Assembly (NCBI RefSeq): GCF_025133575.1
Contig: NZ_CP104011.1
Coordinates: 2,542,001 to 2,606,000 of the forward strand
Direction: 5' to 3'
DNA length: 64,000 nt
From: Pseudomonas sp. GCEP-101
GTDB lineage: Bacteria > Pseudomonadota > Gammaproteobacteria > Pseudomonadales > Pseudomonadaceae
Shown: piece after piece, positions 36,930-46,086 of the stretch
Layout of the letters: each line of letters opens with the position of its first letter
Numbering within the stretch: position 1 is the stretch's first letter
Notes under the pieces: model-generated
The model's database searches: none
Told to the model about the DNA's origin: nothing
The model's input: only the letters and a program-made list of their open reading frames with translations
Translations under genes and position numbers: made by a program

Positions 36930-37823
36930 TCAGCGCGGCACGCCGGGTTCGCAGGGCCTGCCCGGCTCCGCACCGGTGGCCGGCAGCAGCGTGTCGCCGC
37001 CCGGGCCGAATTCCCGCGCGAGCTGGTTGCCCGGCAGGCTGATGGCCTGCTCGATCTGCCCGGCGGTGCGGCGCAGGGCCGGCAGGTAGCGCGCCGCCGC
37101 CTGCTCGATGGTCATCGCCTTGGCCACGTAGACCAGGTTGATGCAGCCCAGCACGCGCCCCTGGCCATGGACCGGGACGGCGATCGAGGCGATGCGCTCC
37201 TCCTTGTTCCAGTTCATGTAGTTCTCGCCGTAGCCACGGTTGCGTGTCTTGCGCAGCAGGTTGTCGAGCGCCAGCGGCTCGCGCGCCAGGGTGTTCTCCT
37301 CGTCGCGTCGGCTGGCCAGCAGTTCGAGGATGCAGCGCCGCTCGGTCTCGGGGCAGAAGGCGAGGTAGGCCAGCCCGGTGGCGGTCAGCAGCATGGGCAG
37401 GCGGCGCCCGACCATCGAGCGATGGAAGGACAGGCGGCTGAAACGGTGGGTGGTTTCGCGCACCACCATGGCGTCGACGTCCAGCGTGCACAGATCGGTC
37501 GGCCAGACCACCTCGTGCAGCAGGTCGGCCAGCAGCGGCGCGGCCAGTTCGGATATCCACTGTTCGTTGCGGAAACCCTCGCTGAGTTCGCGCACCTTCA
37601 GGCACAGGCGGAAGCTGTCGTCGGACTCGCTGCGGCGCACGTAGCCCTCGTCCTGGAGAGTCTCCAGCAGGCGTCGCACGGTGGTCCGGTGCAGGCCGGT
37701 GAGCTCGGCCAGTTGCGTCGGCGTGGCGCCGCCATCGAGGCGATTGAGGGTGTTGAGCACCTGCATGCCGCGGGCAAGGCCGCGGACGTTCTTGTATTCG
37801 GTATCTCGTCGGTTGGGCAGCAT
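36930..37823 (-). CDS. mhpR: MhpR, IclR-family activator of the phenylpropionate operon
   Basis: 297 residues. An N-terminal winged helix (YKNVRGLARGMQVLNTLNRLDGGATPTQLAELTGLHRTTVRRLLETLQDEGYVRR) is followed by the IclR effector domain. Long stretches such as RETTHRFSRLSFHRSMVGRRLP and PTDLCTLDVDAM agree closely with E. coli MhpR as I recall it. The C-terminus is about 20 residues longer. The start at 37823 aligns with MhpR's N-terminus; an ATG at 37856 is possible. Divergent from mhpB, with an MhpR-like operator in the 377-bp gap. Confidence 0.94.
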   Translation of the reverse strand: MLPNRRDTEYKNVRGLARGMQVLNTLNRLDGGATPTQLAELTGLHRTTVRRLLETLQDEGYVRRSESDDSFRLCLKVRELSEGFRNEQWISELAAPLLADLLHEVVWPTDLCTLDVDAMVVRETTHRFSRLSFHRSMVGRRLPMLLTATGLAYLAFCPETERRCILELLASRRDEENTLAREPLALDNLLRKTRNRGYGENYMNWNKEERIASIAVPVHGQGRVLGCINLVYVAKAMTIEQAAARYLPALRRTAGQIEQAISLPGNQLAREFGPGGDTLLPATGAEPGRPCEPGVPR

Positions 37824-38012
37824 GGGCTGGCTTGTCCGTATTGTTCTTGGGGGCATTCAAGCACGCTTTTTCCCCTCGCCACAGGCCCATCCGTCCACCC
37901 CCGTCTTCCCTTCCGGGTTACCGGAAAAATCCTTCAGAAGTCTCGCCATAGAGCCGCTTACGCGCTTTTTTGTCGCGGCGTTTGATGAATAAAAATCCTT
38001 ATAAATCAATCA

Positions 38013-38029
38013 AGTGCATGCAGTGCACG
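38013..38029 (+). promoter_or_regulatory. Candidate MhpR operator
   Basis: AGTGCATGCAGTGCACG: two GTGCAY half sites 9 nt apart. The E. coli MhpR site, as I recall it (GGTGCACCTGGTGCACA), has the same two half sites at the same spacing. It is centred about 61 bp before the predicted mhpB transcription start, a normal activator position. Confidence 0.75.
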
Positions 38030-38045
38030 CAGGTGCAGATAGTTT

Positions 38046-38075
38046 TTGAGGCCTTCGAAAAGCCAACCCTAGAAT
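38046..38075 (+). promoter_or_regulatory. Candidate sigma70 promoter of the mhp operon
   Basis: TTGAGG (38046-38051), an 18-bp spacer and TAGAAT (38070-38075). It lies just downstream of the MhpR-like operator and leaves a leader of about 120 nt before mhpB. The rest of the 377-bp gap shows nothing further that I can support. Confidence 0.6.
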
Positions 38076-38200
38076 CGGTCCCCGGCAGATTCGAACAACA
38101 ACCATCAGGAGTCAGGCCGCCACGCACAGCCGTCGGCAGCGCCCGATCCGGAACTGCTCCCCAGGTGCGGGCCGGATATCTCCGAAGCAAGGGAATTCTC

Positions 38201-39139
38201 ATGGCTATACACCTGAAGTGCCTGTCGCACACCCCGCTGCGCGGGCTGAACAGCCCCGGCCCCGAGATCGACGCGGAAGTGGCCGCGGTACTCGCCCAGG
38301 CCCGCGCCGAGGTCGAGGCGTTCGATCCCGAGCTGATCGTCATCTTCGCCCCCGATCACTACAACGGCCTGTTCTACGACCTGATGCCGCCCTTCGTGAT
38401 CGCCACGGCGGCGGAGTCGGTGGCCGACTACAAGACCCTGCCCGGGCCGCTGTCGATCCCCTCAGACCTGGCGCTGCAACTGACCCGCTACGTCCTCGAC
38501 CAGGACATCGACATTGCGCTGTCGCACCGCCTGCAGGTCGACCACGGGTGCACCCAGACGCTGGAAGAAACCACCGGCAGCCTGACCCGCTACCCGGTCA
38601 TCCCGATCATCATCAACTCGGTGGCCCCGCCGTTCTGTCCGTATCGCCGCATCCGCAAGCTCGGCGAGGCCGTCGGCCGCTTCGTCGCGGGGCTGAACAA
38701 GCGCGTGCTGATCCTCGGCACCGGCGGTCTGTCCCACGAGCCGCCCGTGCCGCTGCTGGCGGGCGCGGAACCGGCGATCAGCGAATTCCTCATCTGCGGG
38801 CGCAACCCCACGCCGGAGGCGCGGGCCGCGCGCCAGGCGCGCACCTTGGCCGCCGGGCAGATCTACGGCACCGAGCAGAGCGCCCTGACGCCGCTGAACG
38901 CCGAATGGGACCGCGCCTTCATGCAACTGCTGGTCGAGGGCCGCCTGGCCGAGGTCGACGACTTCAACATCGACGACATCTCGCGCATCGCCGGCCGCTC
39001 GACCCACGAAGTGCGCACCTGGGTGGCGGCCTGTTCCGCCCTCGCGGCCATCGGCCCCTATCGCGCGCGCTGCGACTACTACCGGCCAATCAACCCATGG
39101 ATCACCGGCTATGGCGTGCTCAGCGCCGACCTGTGCTGA
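38201..39139 (+). CDS. mhpB: 2,3-dihydroxyphenylpropionate 1,2-dioxygenase
   Basis: 312 residues, class III extradiol dioxygenase (LigB fold). Conserved features: HLKCLSHTPLRG (His10), FAPDHYNGLFYDLMPPF, LQVDHGCTQTLEE, LGTGGLSHEPPVP and AGRSTHEVRTWVAA. Fe(II) cleaves the catechol ring next to the hydroxyls to give 2-hydroxy-6-oxonona-2,4-dienedioate. First gene of the operon. The GCAAGGGAA ribosome binding site is modest. Confidence 0.95.
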   Translation: MAIHLKCLSHTPLRGLNSPGPEIDAEVAAVLAQARAEVEAFDPELIVIFAPDHYNGLFYDLMPPFVIATAAESVADYKTLPGPLSIPSDLALQLTRYVLDQDIDIALSHRLQVDHGCTQTLEETTGSLTRYPVIPIIINSVAPPFCPYRRIRKLGEAVGRFVAGLNKRVLILGTGGLSHEPPVPLLAGAEPAISEFLICGRNPTPEARAARQARTLAAGQIYGTEQSALTPLNAEWDRAFMQLLVEGRLAEVDDFNIDDISRIAGRSTHEVRTWVAACSALAAIGPYRARCDYYRPINPWITGYGVLSADLC

Positions 39140-39182
39140 GCCAGTTGCCCTGACGACATTGCGTCACCGAAGGAGAATTTGA

Positions 39183-40376
39183 ATGACCCTCATGCCTACC
39201 CCGATGCCTACCGAAGCCGAACTGGTCGCCCGCGCCGAAGCGATGATCCCCTGGCTGCGCGAGAAAGCCGATGCCGTGGAAAAAGCGCGCATGGTGCCGC
39301 GCGACACCATCCAGGCGTTCCACGATGCCGGTTTCTTCCGCATCCTCCAGCCGCGCCGCTGGGGCGGCTACCAGATGAGCCCCAACGTGCTGAACAAGGT
39401 GCTGATGGAACTGGCCCGCGGCTGCCCGTCCAGCGCCTGGAACGTCATGGTGCTGGGCGTGCACCCCTTCGAGCTGGGGCTGCTCGACCCGCGCTGCGGC
39501 GATGAGTTGTGGGGCCAGGACGACACCCGCCTGGTGTCGTCGTCCTACGCGCCGTTCGGCACCGTCACGGCGGTCGACGGCGGCTATGTGCTCAAGGGCG
39601 AATGGCTGACCTCCAGCGGCTGCGACCATGCCGCCGGCGGCGCCTTCCTCGGCGGCCGGGTGATGGAGAACGGCGAGATGGTGTTCCGCTCCTTCTGGGT
39701 GCAGGCCGAGGACTTCGAGATCGTCGACGACTGGCACGTGGTCGGCCTGGCCGGCACCGGCAGCAAGAAGCTGGTGGTGCGCGAAGCCTTCGTGCCCAGC
39801 TACCGCTGCCACGTCATCGCCGCCTATGGCGAGCAAACCCACGGGCAGGTCGAGAACCTCTACAAGATGCCGTTCTTCTACGTGTTCTACGCCGCGGTGT
39901 CGTCGGTGATCGTGGGCATGGCCCGCGGCATGGCCGACCTCTACATCGAGCACATGGTGCCGCGGCAGAACCTCAACCAGGCGGTGGGCGCCGCGGTCAA
40001 CGATCCGTTCATCAAGGCTCGCCTGGGCGAGGCCCACGCCAAGATCCTCGGCGCCGCCACGCGCATCCTGCACAACACCGAGGAGGCCTGGAGCTACACC
40101 TCGCAAGGTCAGCTGGTGCCGCTGCCGGTCCGAGTACGTCACTTCGCCACCAACCAGTTCACCGGCGGCGAGTGCTTCGATGCCGCGCACATGATCTTCA
40201 AGAAGACCTCCACCCGCGGTGTCTGGCTGAACAACCCGATGCAGCGCCAGCTGCGCGACATCCTCGTGGGTGCCAACCACATCACCCAGAACCAGGACAA
40301 CATCGGCGATCTGCTGGGCGGGCAGCTGCTGGGCAATCCGCTGCCGGCGGGCAACCCGTTCGGCGTGCGCGTGTGA
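39183..40376 (+). CDS. Two-component flavin monooxygenase, oxygenase subunit
   Basis: 397 residues of the acyl-CoA dehydrogenase fold used by group D monooxygenases (HpaH/HsaA/DszC type): helical N-terminus, beta domain with GCDHAAGGAFLGG and AGTGSKKLVVREAFVP, helical C-terminal domain. It probably hydroxylates a phenolic ring ortho to the OH using reduced flavin from the next gene, producing the catechol for MhpB. It takes the place of the single-component FAD hydroxylase MhpA found in E. coli. Substrate not certain: 3-hydroxyphenyl- or 2-hydroxyphenylpropionate are likely. GAAGGAG site before the ATG. Confidence 0.88.
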   Translation: MTLMPTPMPTEAELVARAEAMIPWLREKADAVEKARMVPRDTIQAFHDAGFFRILQPRRWGGYQMSPNVLNKVLMELARGCPSSAWNVMVLGVHPFELGLLDPRCGDELWGQDDTRLVSSSYAPFGTVTAVDGGYVLKGEWLTSSGCDHAAGGAFLGGRVMENGEMVFRSFWVQAEDFEIVDDWHVVGLAGTGSKKLVVREAFVPSYRCHVIAAYGEQTHGQVENLYKMPFFYVFYAAVSSVIVGMARGMADLYIEHMVPRQNLNQAVGAAVNDPFIKARLGEAHAKILGAATRILHNTEEAWSYTSQGQLVPLPVRVRHFATNQFTGGECFDAAHMIFKKTSTRGVWLNNPMQRQLRDILVGANHITQNQDNIGDLLGGQLLGNPLPAGNPFGVRV

Positions 40377-40392
40377 CGGCGAGGTGAACGTG

Positions 40393-40950
40393 ATGAATAC
40401 AGCCATCAACCAACGCCTGGACTGGGACTGGAACGCCGAGCTGAGCACGCTGCCGATGGTCGGTGCGGATGTGCAGCGCGCCGGCATGCGCCACTTCGCC
40501 TCCGGCGTGTCGATCATCACCGCGCGCACCGCCCAGGGCCCGGTGGGCCTGACCGCCACGGCGGTCTGCTCGGTCACCGTGGAACCGCCGCGCATGGTGG
40601 TGCTGGTGAACAAGAAGGTCGCCGCCAGCGAGGCGATCCTGGAGAGCGGCGCGTTGTGCATCAACGTGCTCGCCGAGGACCAGGAGCACATGGCGCGGGT
40701 CTTCGCCGGGATGGTCGAGGGGGTCTTCGGCCCCGCCCGTTTCGAGCACGGGCAATGGAGTGAGCGGGTGACCGGTTCGCCGGTACTCGACGGCGCCCTG
40801 GCGAACTTCGATTGCCGGGTGGTGAAGGTCTACGACGAAAGCACGCACAACGCCTTCCTCTGCGAAGTGCTGGCCAGCGAGGCGCCCGCGGCGGGTGAGC
40901 CGCTGCTCTACATGAACGGCGCGTTCCGCCGTGTCGCCGCCCAGGAGTGA
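40393..40950 (+). CDS. Flavin reductase subunit of the monooxygenase
   Basis: 185 residues of the FMN-binding split-barrel family: [44 protein letters not shown] and [16 protein letters not shown] match HpaC/HsaB-type NAD(P)H:flavin oxidoreductases. It supplies reduced flavin to the oxygenase upstream. GAGGTGA ribosome binding site; the GTG just before the ATG is a less likely start. Confidence 0.9.
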   Translation: MNTAINQRLDWDWNAELSTLPMVGADVQRAGMRHFASGVSIITARTAQGPVGLTATAVCSVTVEPPRMVVLVNKKVAASEAILESGALCINVLAEDQEHMARVFAGMVEGVFGPARFEHGQWSERVTGSPVLDGALANFDCRVVKVYDESTHNAFLCEVLASEAPAAGEPLLYMNGAFRRVAAQE

Positions 40951-40954
40951 TGCC

Positions 40955-41815
40955 ATGAGCCAAGTACTCAGCGAATCCGCCAGCAGCCGTTTCGTCCGCA
41001 TCCGCGAGGGCGAGCTGGACCTGCAACTGCACTACAACGACCTGGGCCAGGGCGCACAGACCGTGGTCATGCTGCACGGCTCCGGTCCCGGCGCCAGTGG
41101 CTGGGCCAACTTCAACCGCAACCTGGAGCCGCTGCTCGAGGCCGGTTACCGGGTGATCCTGCTCGACTGCCCCGGCTGGAGCAAAAGCGATCCCATCGTC
41201 TGCAAGGGCTCGCGTTCGGACCTCAACGCCACCGCGCTCAAGGGCCTGGTCGATGCCCTGGAGCTGGACCGCGTGCACCTGATCGGCAACTCCATGGGTG
41301 GGCATAGCGCCGTGGCCTTCGCCCTGACCTACCCCGAGCGGGTCGGCAAGCTGGTGTTGATGGGGGGCGGCACCGGCGGCGCCAGCCCGTTCGTGCCGAT
41401 GCCCACCGAGGGCATCAAGCTGCTCAACGGCCTGTACCGCGAGCCGACCATCGACAACCTGAAGAAGATGATGAACGTCTTCGTCTTCGACCCCAGCGAG
41501 CTGACCGAGGAACTGTTCCAGACCCGCCTGGACAACATGCTCGCGCGCCGTGACCACCTGGAGAACTTCGTCGCCAGCCTGGCCGCCAACCCGAAGCAGT
41601 TCCCCGACTTCGGCCCGCGCCTGGGCGAAATCCGCGCGCAGACCCTGATCGTCTGGGGCCGCAACGACCGTTTCGTGCCGATGGACGCCGGGCTGCGCCT
41701 GTTGGCCGGCATCCCGAACTCCACGCTGCACGTGTTCAACAACTGTGGCCACTGGGCGCAGTGGGAGCACGCCGCCGCCTTCAACCGCCTGGTGCTGGAT
41801 TTTCTTCGCCACTGA
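40955..41815 (+). CDS. mhpC: 2-hydroxy-6-oxonona-2,4-dienedioate hydrolase
   Basis: 286 residues, alpha/beta hydrolase. Oxyanion motif [13 protein letters not shown], nucleophile elbow GNSMGGHSA, acid WGRNDRFV and catalytic His in [10 protein letters not shown] complete the triad. It cleaves the carbon-carbon bond of the ring-fission product to 2-hydroxypenta-2,4-dienoate and succinate (or fumarate). ATG 40955 lies 4 nt after the reductase stop. Confidence 0.94.
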   Translation: MSQVLSESASSRFVRIREGELDLQLHYNDLGQGAQTVVMLHGSGPGASGWANFNRNLEPLLEAGYRVILLDCPGWSKSDPIVCKGSRSDLNATALKGLVDALELDRVHLIGNSMGGHSAVAFALTYPERVGKLVLMGGGTGGASPFVPMPTEGIKLLNGLYREPTIDNLKKMMNVFVFDPSELTEELFQTRLDNMLARRDHLENFVASLAANPKQFPDFGPRLGEIRAQTLIVWGRNDRFVPMDAGLRLLAGIPNSTLHVFNNCGHWAQWEHAAAFNRLVLDFLRH

Positions 41816-41830
41816 CTCCCGAGGTACTCC

Positions 41831-42652
41831 ATGAGTCTGTCCCACGACACGCTCCAACGCCTGGCCGCCGCGTTGCGCCAGGCGCAGCAGCACGGCGAGG
41901 CCATCGAGCCGCTGCGCGACACGCTGGGCCTGGGCAACGGCGAGGCCGCCTATGCCATCCAGCAGCTCAACGTCGAGCACTGGCAAGCCGCCGGGCGCCG
42001 CGTGGTCGGCCGCAAGATCGGCCTGACCAACCCCAAGGTTCAGGCCCAGCTGGGCGTGGACCAGCCGGACTTCGGCACGCTGTTCGCCGACATGTGCTAC
42101 GGCGACCAGCAGGGCATCGCCATCGAGCAGGTGATGCAGCCCAAGGTCGAGGCGGAAATCGCCCTGGTCCTGGGCCGTGATCTGCCCCATGCCGACACCA
42201 CCTTCGACGAACTCTGCGCGGCGGTGGACTGGGTGCTGCCGGCGCTGGAAATCGTCGGCAGCCGCATCCGCGACTGGAACATCCGCTTCGTCGATACCGT
42301 CGCCGACAACGCCTCCTGCGGCGCCTACGTGCTGGGCGGGCCGGCGCGCCGGCTGGACGGCCTGGACCTGCTCGACTGCGCCATGCGCATGACCCTGGAC
42401 GGCGAGGAAGTGTCCGCCGGGCGCGGTCGCGAATGCCTGGGCCACCCGCTCAATGCGGCGGTGTGGCTGGCGCGCAAGATGGCCGCGCTGGGCACCCCGC
42501 TGCGGGCCGGCGACCTGGTGCTGACCGGCGCCCTCGGCCCGATGGTCCCGGCCAAGGCCGGCGATCGCTTCAGCGCCACCATCGAAGGCATCGGCAGCGT
42601 GTCCACCTACTTCTACCGCGCGGCGCCCGACGCCGCCCTTCTCCCGACGTGA
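41831..42652 (+). CDS. mhpD: 2-keto-4-pentenoate hydratase
   Basis: 273 residues of the FAH-like hydratase/decarboxylase family. [44 protein letters not shown] (metal-binding Glu pair) and [16 protein letters not shown] are typical. It hydrates 2-hydroxypentadienoate to 4-hydroxy-2-oxovalerate. A decarboxylase paralogue could look alike, but the operon position favours the hydratase. Confidence 0.92.
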   Translation: MSLSHDTLQRLAAALRQAQQHGEAIEPLRDTLGLGNGEAAYAIQQLNVEHWQAAGRRVVGRKIGLTNPKVQAQLGVDQPDFGTLFADMCYGDQQGIAIEQVMQPKVEAEIALVLGRDLPHADTTFDELCAAVDWVLPALEIVGSRIRDWNIRFVDTVADNASCGAYVLGGPARRLDGLDLLDCAMRMTLDGEEVSAGRGRECLGHPLNAAVWLARKMAALGTPLRAGDLVLTGALGPMVPAKAGDRFSATIEGIGSVSTYFYRAAPDAALLPT

Positions 42653-42663
42653 GTGAGCTGAGC

Positions 42664-43596
42664 ATGAGTACCCGACGCAAAGTCGCCATCGTGGGTTCCG
42701 GCAACATCGGCACCGACCTGATGATCAAGATCCTGCGCCATGCGCAGCACCTGGAAATGGCCGCGATGGTCGGCATCGACCCGGCCTCCGACGGCCTGGC
42801 GCGTGCCGCGCGCCTGGGCGTGGCGACCACCCATGAAGGCGTGGAGGGCCTGACCCGCCTGCCGGTCTTCGCGGAGATCGATTTCGTCTTCGACGCCACC
42901 TCCGCCTCCGCCCACGTGAAGAACGACGCCCTGCTGCGTCGCCACAAGCCCGGCCTGCGCATGATCGACCTGACCCCGGCGGCCATCGGCCCGTACTGCG
43001 TGCCGGTGGTCAACCTGGAGCAGCACCTGGGCGCGCTGAACGTGAACATGGTGACCTGCGGCGGCCAGGCGACCATCCCGATGGTCGCCGCGGTGTCCCG
43101 CGTCGCCAAGGTGCACTACGCCGAGATCGTCGCCTCCATCGCCAGCAAGTCCGCCGGCCCTGGCACCCGCGCCAACATCGACGAATTCACCGAGACCACC
43201 AGCAAGGCCATCGAAGTGATCGGCGGCGCGGCCAAGGGCAAGGCGATCATCGTCCTCAACCCGGCCGAGCCGCCGCTGATCATGCGCGACACCGTCTACG
43301 TGCTCAGCGAGTCGGTGGACCGCGCCAAGGTGGAAGCCTCCATCGAGGAAATGGCCGCCGCGGTGCAGGCCTACGTGCCGGGCTATCGCCTCAAGCAGAA
43401 GGTGCAGTTCGACGACGTGCGCGACCTGAACATCCCCGGCCACGGTCGTTTCTCCGGCCTGAAGACCTCGGTGTTCCTCGAAGTCGAAGGCGCCGCCCAC
43501 TACCTGCCGGCCTACGCCGGCAACCTCGACATCATGACCTCCGCCGCGCTGACCACTGCCGAGCGCATGGCGCAGGCGATGGGAGCCTCGGCATGA
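42664..43596 (+). CDS. mhpF: Acetaldehyde dehydrogenase (acylating)
   Basis: 310 residues. Rossmann start [21 protein letters not shown], catalytic Cys in [13 protein letters not shown] and [18 protein letters not shown]. It turns acetaldehyde, channelled from the aldolase, into acetyl-CoA with NAD and CoA. The frame is open far upstream but the ATG at 42664 gives the family length. Overlaps mhpE by ATGA, as expected for a physical complex. Confidence 0.96.
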   Translation: MSTRRKVAIVGSGNIGTDLMIKILRHAQHLEMAAMVGIDPASDGLARAARLGVATTHEGVEGLTRLPVFAEIDFVFDATSASAHVKNDALLRRHKPGLRMIDLTPAAIGPYCVPVVNLEQHLGALNVNMVTCGGQATIPMVAAVSRVAKVHYAEIVASIASKSAGPGTRANIDEFTETTSKAIEVIGGAAKGKAIIVLNPAEPPLIMRDTVYVLSESVDRAKVEASIEEMAAAVQAYVPGYRLKQKVQFDDVRDLNIPGHGRFSGLKTSVFLEVEGAAHYLPAYAGNLDIMTSAALTTAERMAQAMGASA

Positions 43597-44600
43597 GCAA
43601 GAAACTCTATATCTCCGACGTCACCCTGCGTGACGGCATGCACGCCATCCGCCACCAGTACTCGCTGGAGGACGTGCGCGCCATCGCCGCCGCGCTGGAC
43701 CTGGCGAAAGTCGACTCCATCGAAGTAGCCCATGGCGACGGCCTGCAAGGTTCGTCGTTCAACTACGGCTTCGGCGCCCACACGGACCTCGAGTGGATCG
43801 AAGCGGCCGCCGATGTGGTCAAGCACGCGAAGATCGCCACGCTGCTGTTGCCGGGCATCGGCACCATCCATGACCTGAAGGCCGCCTACAACGCCGGCGC
43901 GCGGGTGGTCCGCGTGGCGACCCATTGCACCGAGGCGGATGTGTCCCGGCAGCACATCGAGTACGCCCGCGAGCTGGGCATGGACACCGTCGGCTTTCTG
44001 ATGATGAGCCACATGCAGACGCCCGAGGGCCTCGCCGGCCAGGCCAAGCTGATGGAAAGCTACGGCGCCACCTGCATCTACGTGGTGGATTCGGGCGGGG
44101 CGATGAACATGGACGACATCCGCGCGCGCTTCCGGGCGGTGAAGTCGGTGCTCAAGGCCGAAACCGAGACCGGCATCCACGCGCACCACAACCTGAGCCT
44201 TGGCGTGGCCAACTCCATCGCCGCGGTGGAGGAGGGCTGCGACCGCATCGACGCCAGCCTCGCGGGCATGGGCGCCGGCGCCGGCAACGCGCCGCTGGAG
44301 GTGTTCATCGCCGCGGCGGACAAGCTCGGCTGGAACCACGGCACCGACCTCTACGCGCTGATGGACGCCGCCGATGACCTGGTGCGCCCGCTGCAGGATC
44401 GCCCGGTGCGGGGCGACCGCGAGACCCTCGCCCTGGGCTATGCCGGCGTCTACTCCAGCTTCCTGCGCCACGCCGAGGTGGCCTCGGCGAAGTACGGCAT
44501 CAAGGCCGTGGACATCCTCGTCGAACTGGGCAAACGCCGCATGGTCGGCGGCCAGGAGGACATGATCGTCGACGTCGCCCTGGACCTGCTCAAGCGCTGA
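43593..44600 (+). CDS. mhpE: 4-hydroxy-2-oxovalerate aldolase
   Basis: 335 residues, DRE-TIM metallolyase: [13 protein letters not shown] with the metal Asp and Arg, [17 protein letters not shown] with the metal His pair, and the C-terminal communication domain. It splits 4-hydroxy-2-oxovalerate into pyruvate and acetaldehyde and forms a channelling complex with MhpF. Confidence 0.96.
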   Translation: MSKKLYISDVTLRDGMHAIRHQYSLEDVRAIAAALDLAKVDSIEVAHGDGLQGSSFNYGFGAHTDLEWIEAAADVVKHAKIATLLLPGIGTIHDLKAAYNAGARVVRVATHCTEADVSRQHIEYARELGMDTVGFLMMSHMQTPEGLAGQAKLMESYGATCIYVVDSGGAMNMDDIRARFRAVKSVLKAETETGIHAHHNLSLGVANSIAAVEEGCDRIDASLAGMGAGAGNAPLEVFIAAADKLGWNHGTDLYALMDAADDLVRPLQDRPVRGDRETLALGYAGVYSSFLRHAEVASAKYGIKAVDILVELGKRRMVGGQEDMIVDVALDLLKR

Positions 44601-44613
44601 CAGCCCGCACCGC

Positions 44614-44642
44614 CCGGCCGGCTCCTCAAGGAAGCCGGCCGG
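44614..44642 (+). terminator. Hairpin between mhpE and the transporter gene
   Basis: Ten-bp stem CCGGCCGGCT/AGCCGGCCGG with a 9-nt loop, followed by TTGATCATT. No proper T-run, so more likely an intercistronic hairpin or partial terminator that lowers transporter expression. Confidence 0.6.
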
Positions 44643-44671
44643 TTGATCATTACAAGAATAAGGAATGACCG

Positions 44672-45916
44672 ATGAAAACTGCCTCCCCGTCCGCGCTCGT
44701 CCCCGAGCGAGATAGCGCCGGCCACAGCGCCTGGCTGACCATTTCCCTGTGCTTCATCGTCGCCGTGCTCGAAGGCATCGACTTCCAGGCACCCGGCATC
44801 GCCGCGCCCGGCATGGCCCAGGCCTTCGCCATGGACAAGCTGCAGATGGGCTGGGTGCTCAGCGCCGGCATTCTCGGGCTGCTGCCCGGCGCCCTGTGCG
44901 GCGGCTGGCTGGCTGACCGCATCGGCCGCAAATGGGTGCTGATCGGCTCGGTCGCGTTGTTCGGCATCTTCTCCATCGCCACCGCCCACGCCTGGGACCT
45001 GCCCAGCCTGCTGGGCGCCCGCCTGCTGACCGGCGCGGGCCTGGGCGCCGCGCTGCCGAACCTGATCGCACTGTGCTCCGAAGCGGCCGGCGAGCGCCTG
45101 CGCGGCATCGCCGTGAGCATGATGTATTGCGGCGTGCCGCTGGGCGCGGCGATGGCCGCACTGGTCAGCATCGCCGGGGTTTCTGCCGACTGGACGCTGG
45201 TCTACTACGTCGGCGGCTTGCTGCCATTGCTGGTCCTGCCGCTGCTGGCGATCTGGCTGCCGGAGTCGGCCGTGTTCCTGGCGCGCCGCCGCGAACGCAA
45301 AAGCCCGGCGCAGCAGGCGCCCGCGGTCTCGGTGACGCAAGGATTGTTCAAGGACGGCAACGCGGCGCCGACCCTGCTGCTGTGGCTGGCCTATTTCTTC
45401 ACGCTGATGGTCGTCTACATGCTCATCAGCTGGCTGCCGAGCCTGCTGGTGGGCCAGGGCTTCAGCCACGCGCAGACCGGTTGGGTGATGTTCGCCCTGC
45501 AGATCGGCGCCCTGGTGGGCACGCTGATGCTCGGCGTGCTGATGAATCGCCTGCGCCCGCTGGCGATCTCCGTACTGATCTACCTGGGGCTGCTCTGCGC
45601 GCTGGCCGGTCTGGGCCTGGCCGAGGCATTCGCCAGCATGCTCCTGGCGGGCTTCGCCGCCGGCCTGTTCGCCACCGGCGGCCAGGGCGTGCTGTATGCG
45701 CTGGCGCCGCTGTTCTACCGCACCGAAGTGCGCGCCACCGGCGTGGGCTCCGCGGTGGCGGTCGGCCGCCTGGGCGCCATGAGCGGCCCGCTGGTAGCCG
45801 GCAAGATGCTGGCGCTGGGCACTGGCGCCGCCGGCGTGATGCTGGCCTCGGCACCGGGGCTGGTCGCCGCCGGCCTCGCGGTCTACTGGCTGTTCCATCG
45901 CCGCCACCAGGCCTGA
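44672..45916 (+). CDS. MFS aromatic acid transporter (MhpT-like)
   Basis: 414 residues, 12 membrane helices, aromatic acid:H+ symporter family. First helix region AVLEGIDFQAPGIAAPGMAQAF with the conserved Asp, loop motif GGWLADRIGRKWVL, and an equivalent motif in the second half. Position after mhpE and similarity to MhpT make uptake of a phenylpropionate-type acid the likely role. Confidence 0.88.
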   Translation: MKTASPSALVPERDSAGHSAWLTISLCFIVAVLEGIDFQAPGIAAPGMAQAFAMDKLQMGWVLSAGILGLLPGALCGGWLADRIGRKWVLIGSVALFGIFSIATAHAWDLPSLLGARLLTGAGLGAALPNLIALCSEAAGERLRGIAVSMMYCGVPLGAAMAALVSIAGVSADWTLVYYVGGLLPLLVLPLLAIWLPESAVFLARRRERKSPAQQAPAVSVTQGLFKDGNAAPTLLLWLAYFFTLMVVYMLISWLPSLLVGQGFSHAQTGWVMFALQIGALVGTLMLGVLMNRLRPLAISVLIYLGLLCALAGLGLAEAFASMLLAGFAAGLFATGGQGVLYALAPLFYRTEVRATGVGSAVAVGRLGAMSGPLVAGKMLALGTGAAGVMLASAPGLVAAGLAVYWLFHRRHQA

Positions 45917-45939
45917 TCGAACCGGGGCCTTTCCATGGA

Positions 45940-45965
45940 CACCAGCGCCGAACCCGGCGCTGGTG
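45940..45965 (+). terminator. Hairpin between transporter and porin genes
   Basis: Ten-bp stem CACCAGCGCC/GGCGCTGGTG, loop GAACCC. No T-run follows; possibly a processing or partial termination hairpin. Confidence 0.5.
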
Positions 45966-46086
45966 CCTGACCTCATCCAGCAAACCCGAATGGTTTCTGC
46001 GCTCCGCGTGACGAGTCCCCACGCGGTAGCCGCCGCATGCCTTTGGCGACTCAACCACATAAAAATAATGATCGGAGAACTGATCA

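Noticed and set aside
36930..37856. Longer MhpR starting at 37856
   Set aside because: The extra 11 residues do not align with MhpR and no ribosome binding site precedes that ATG.
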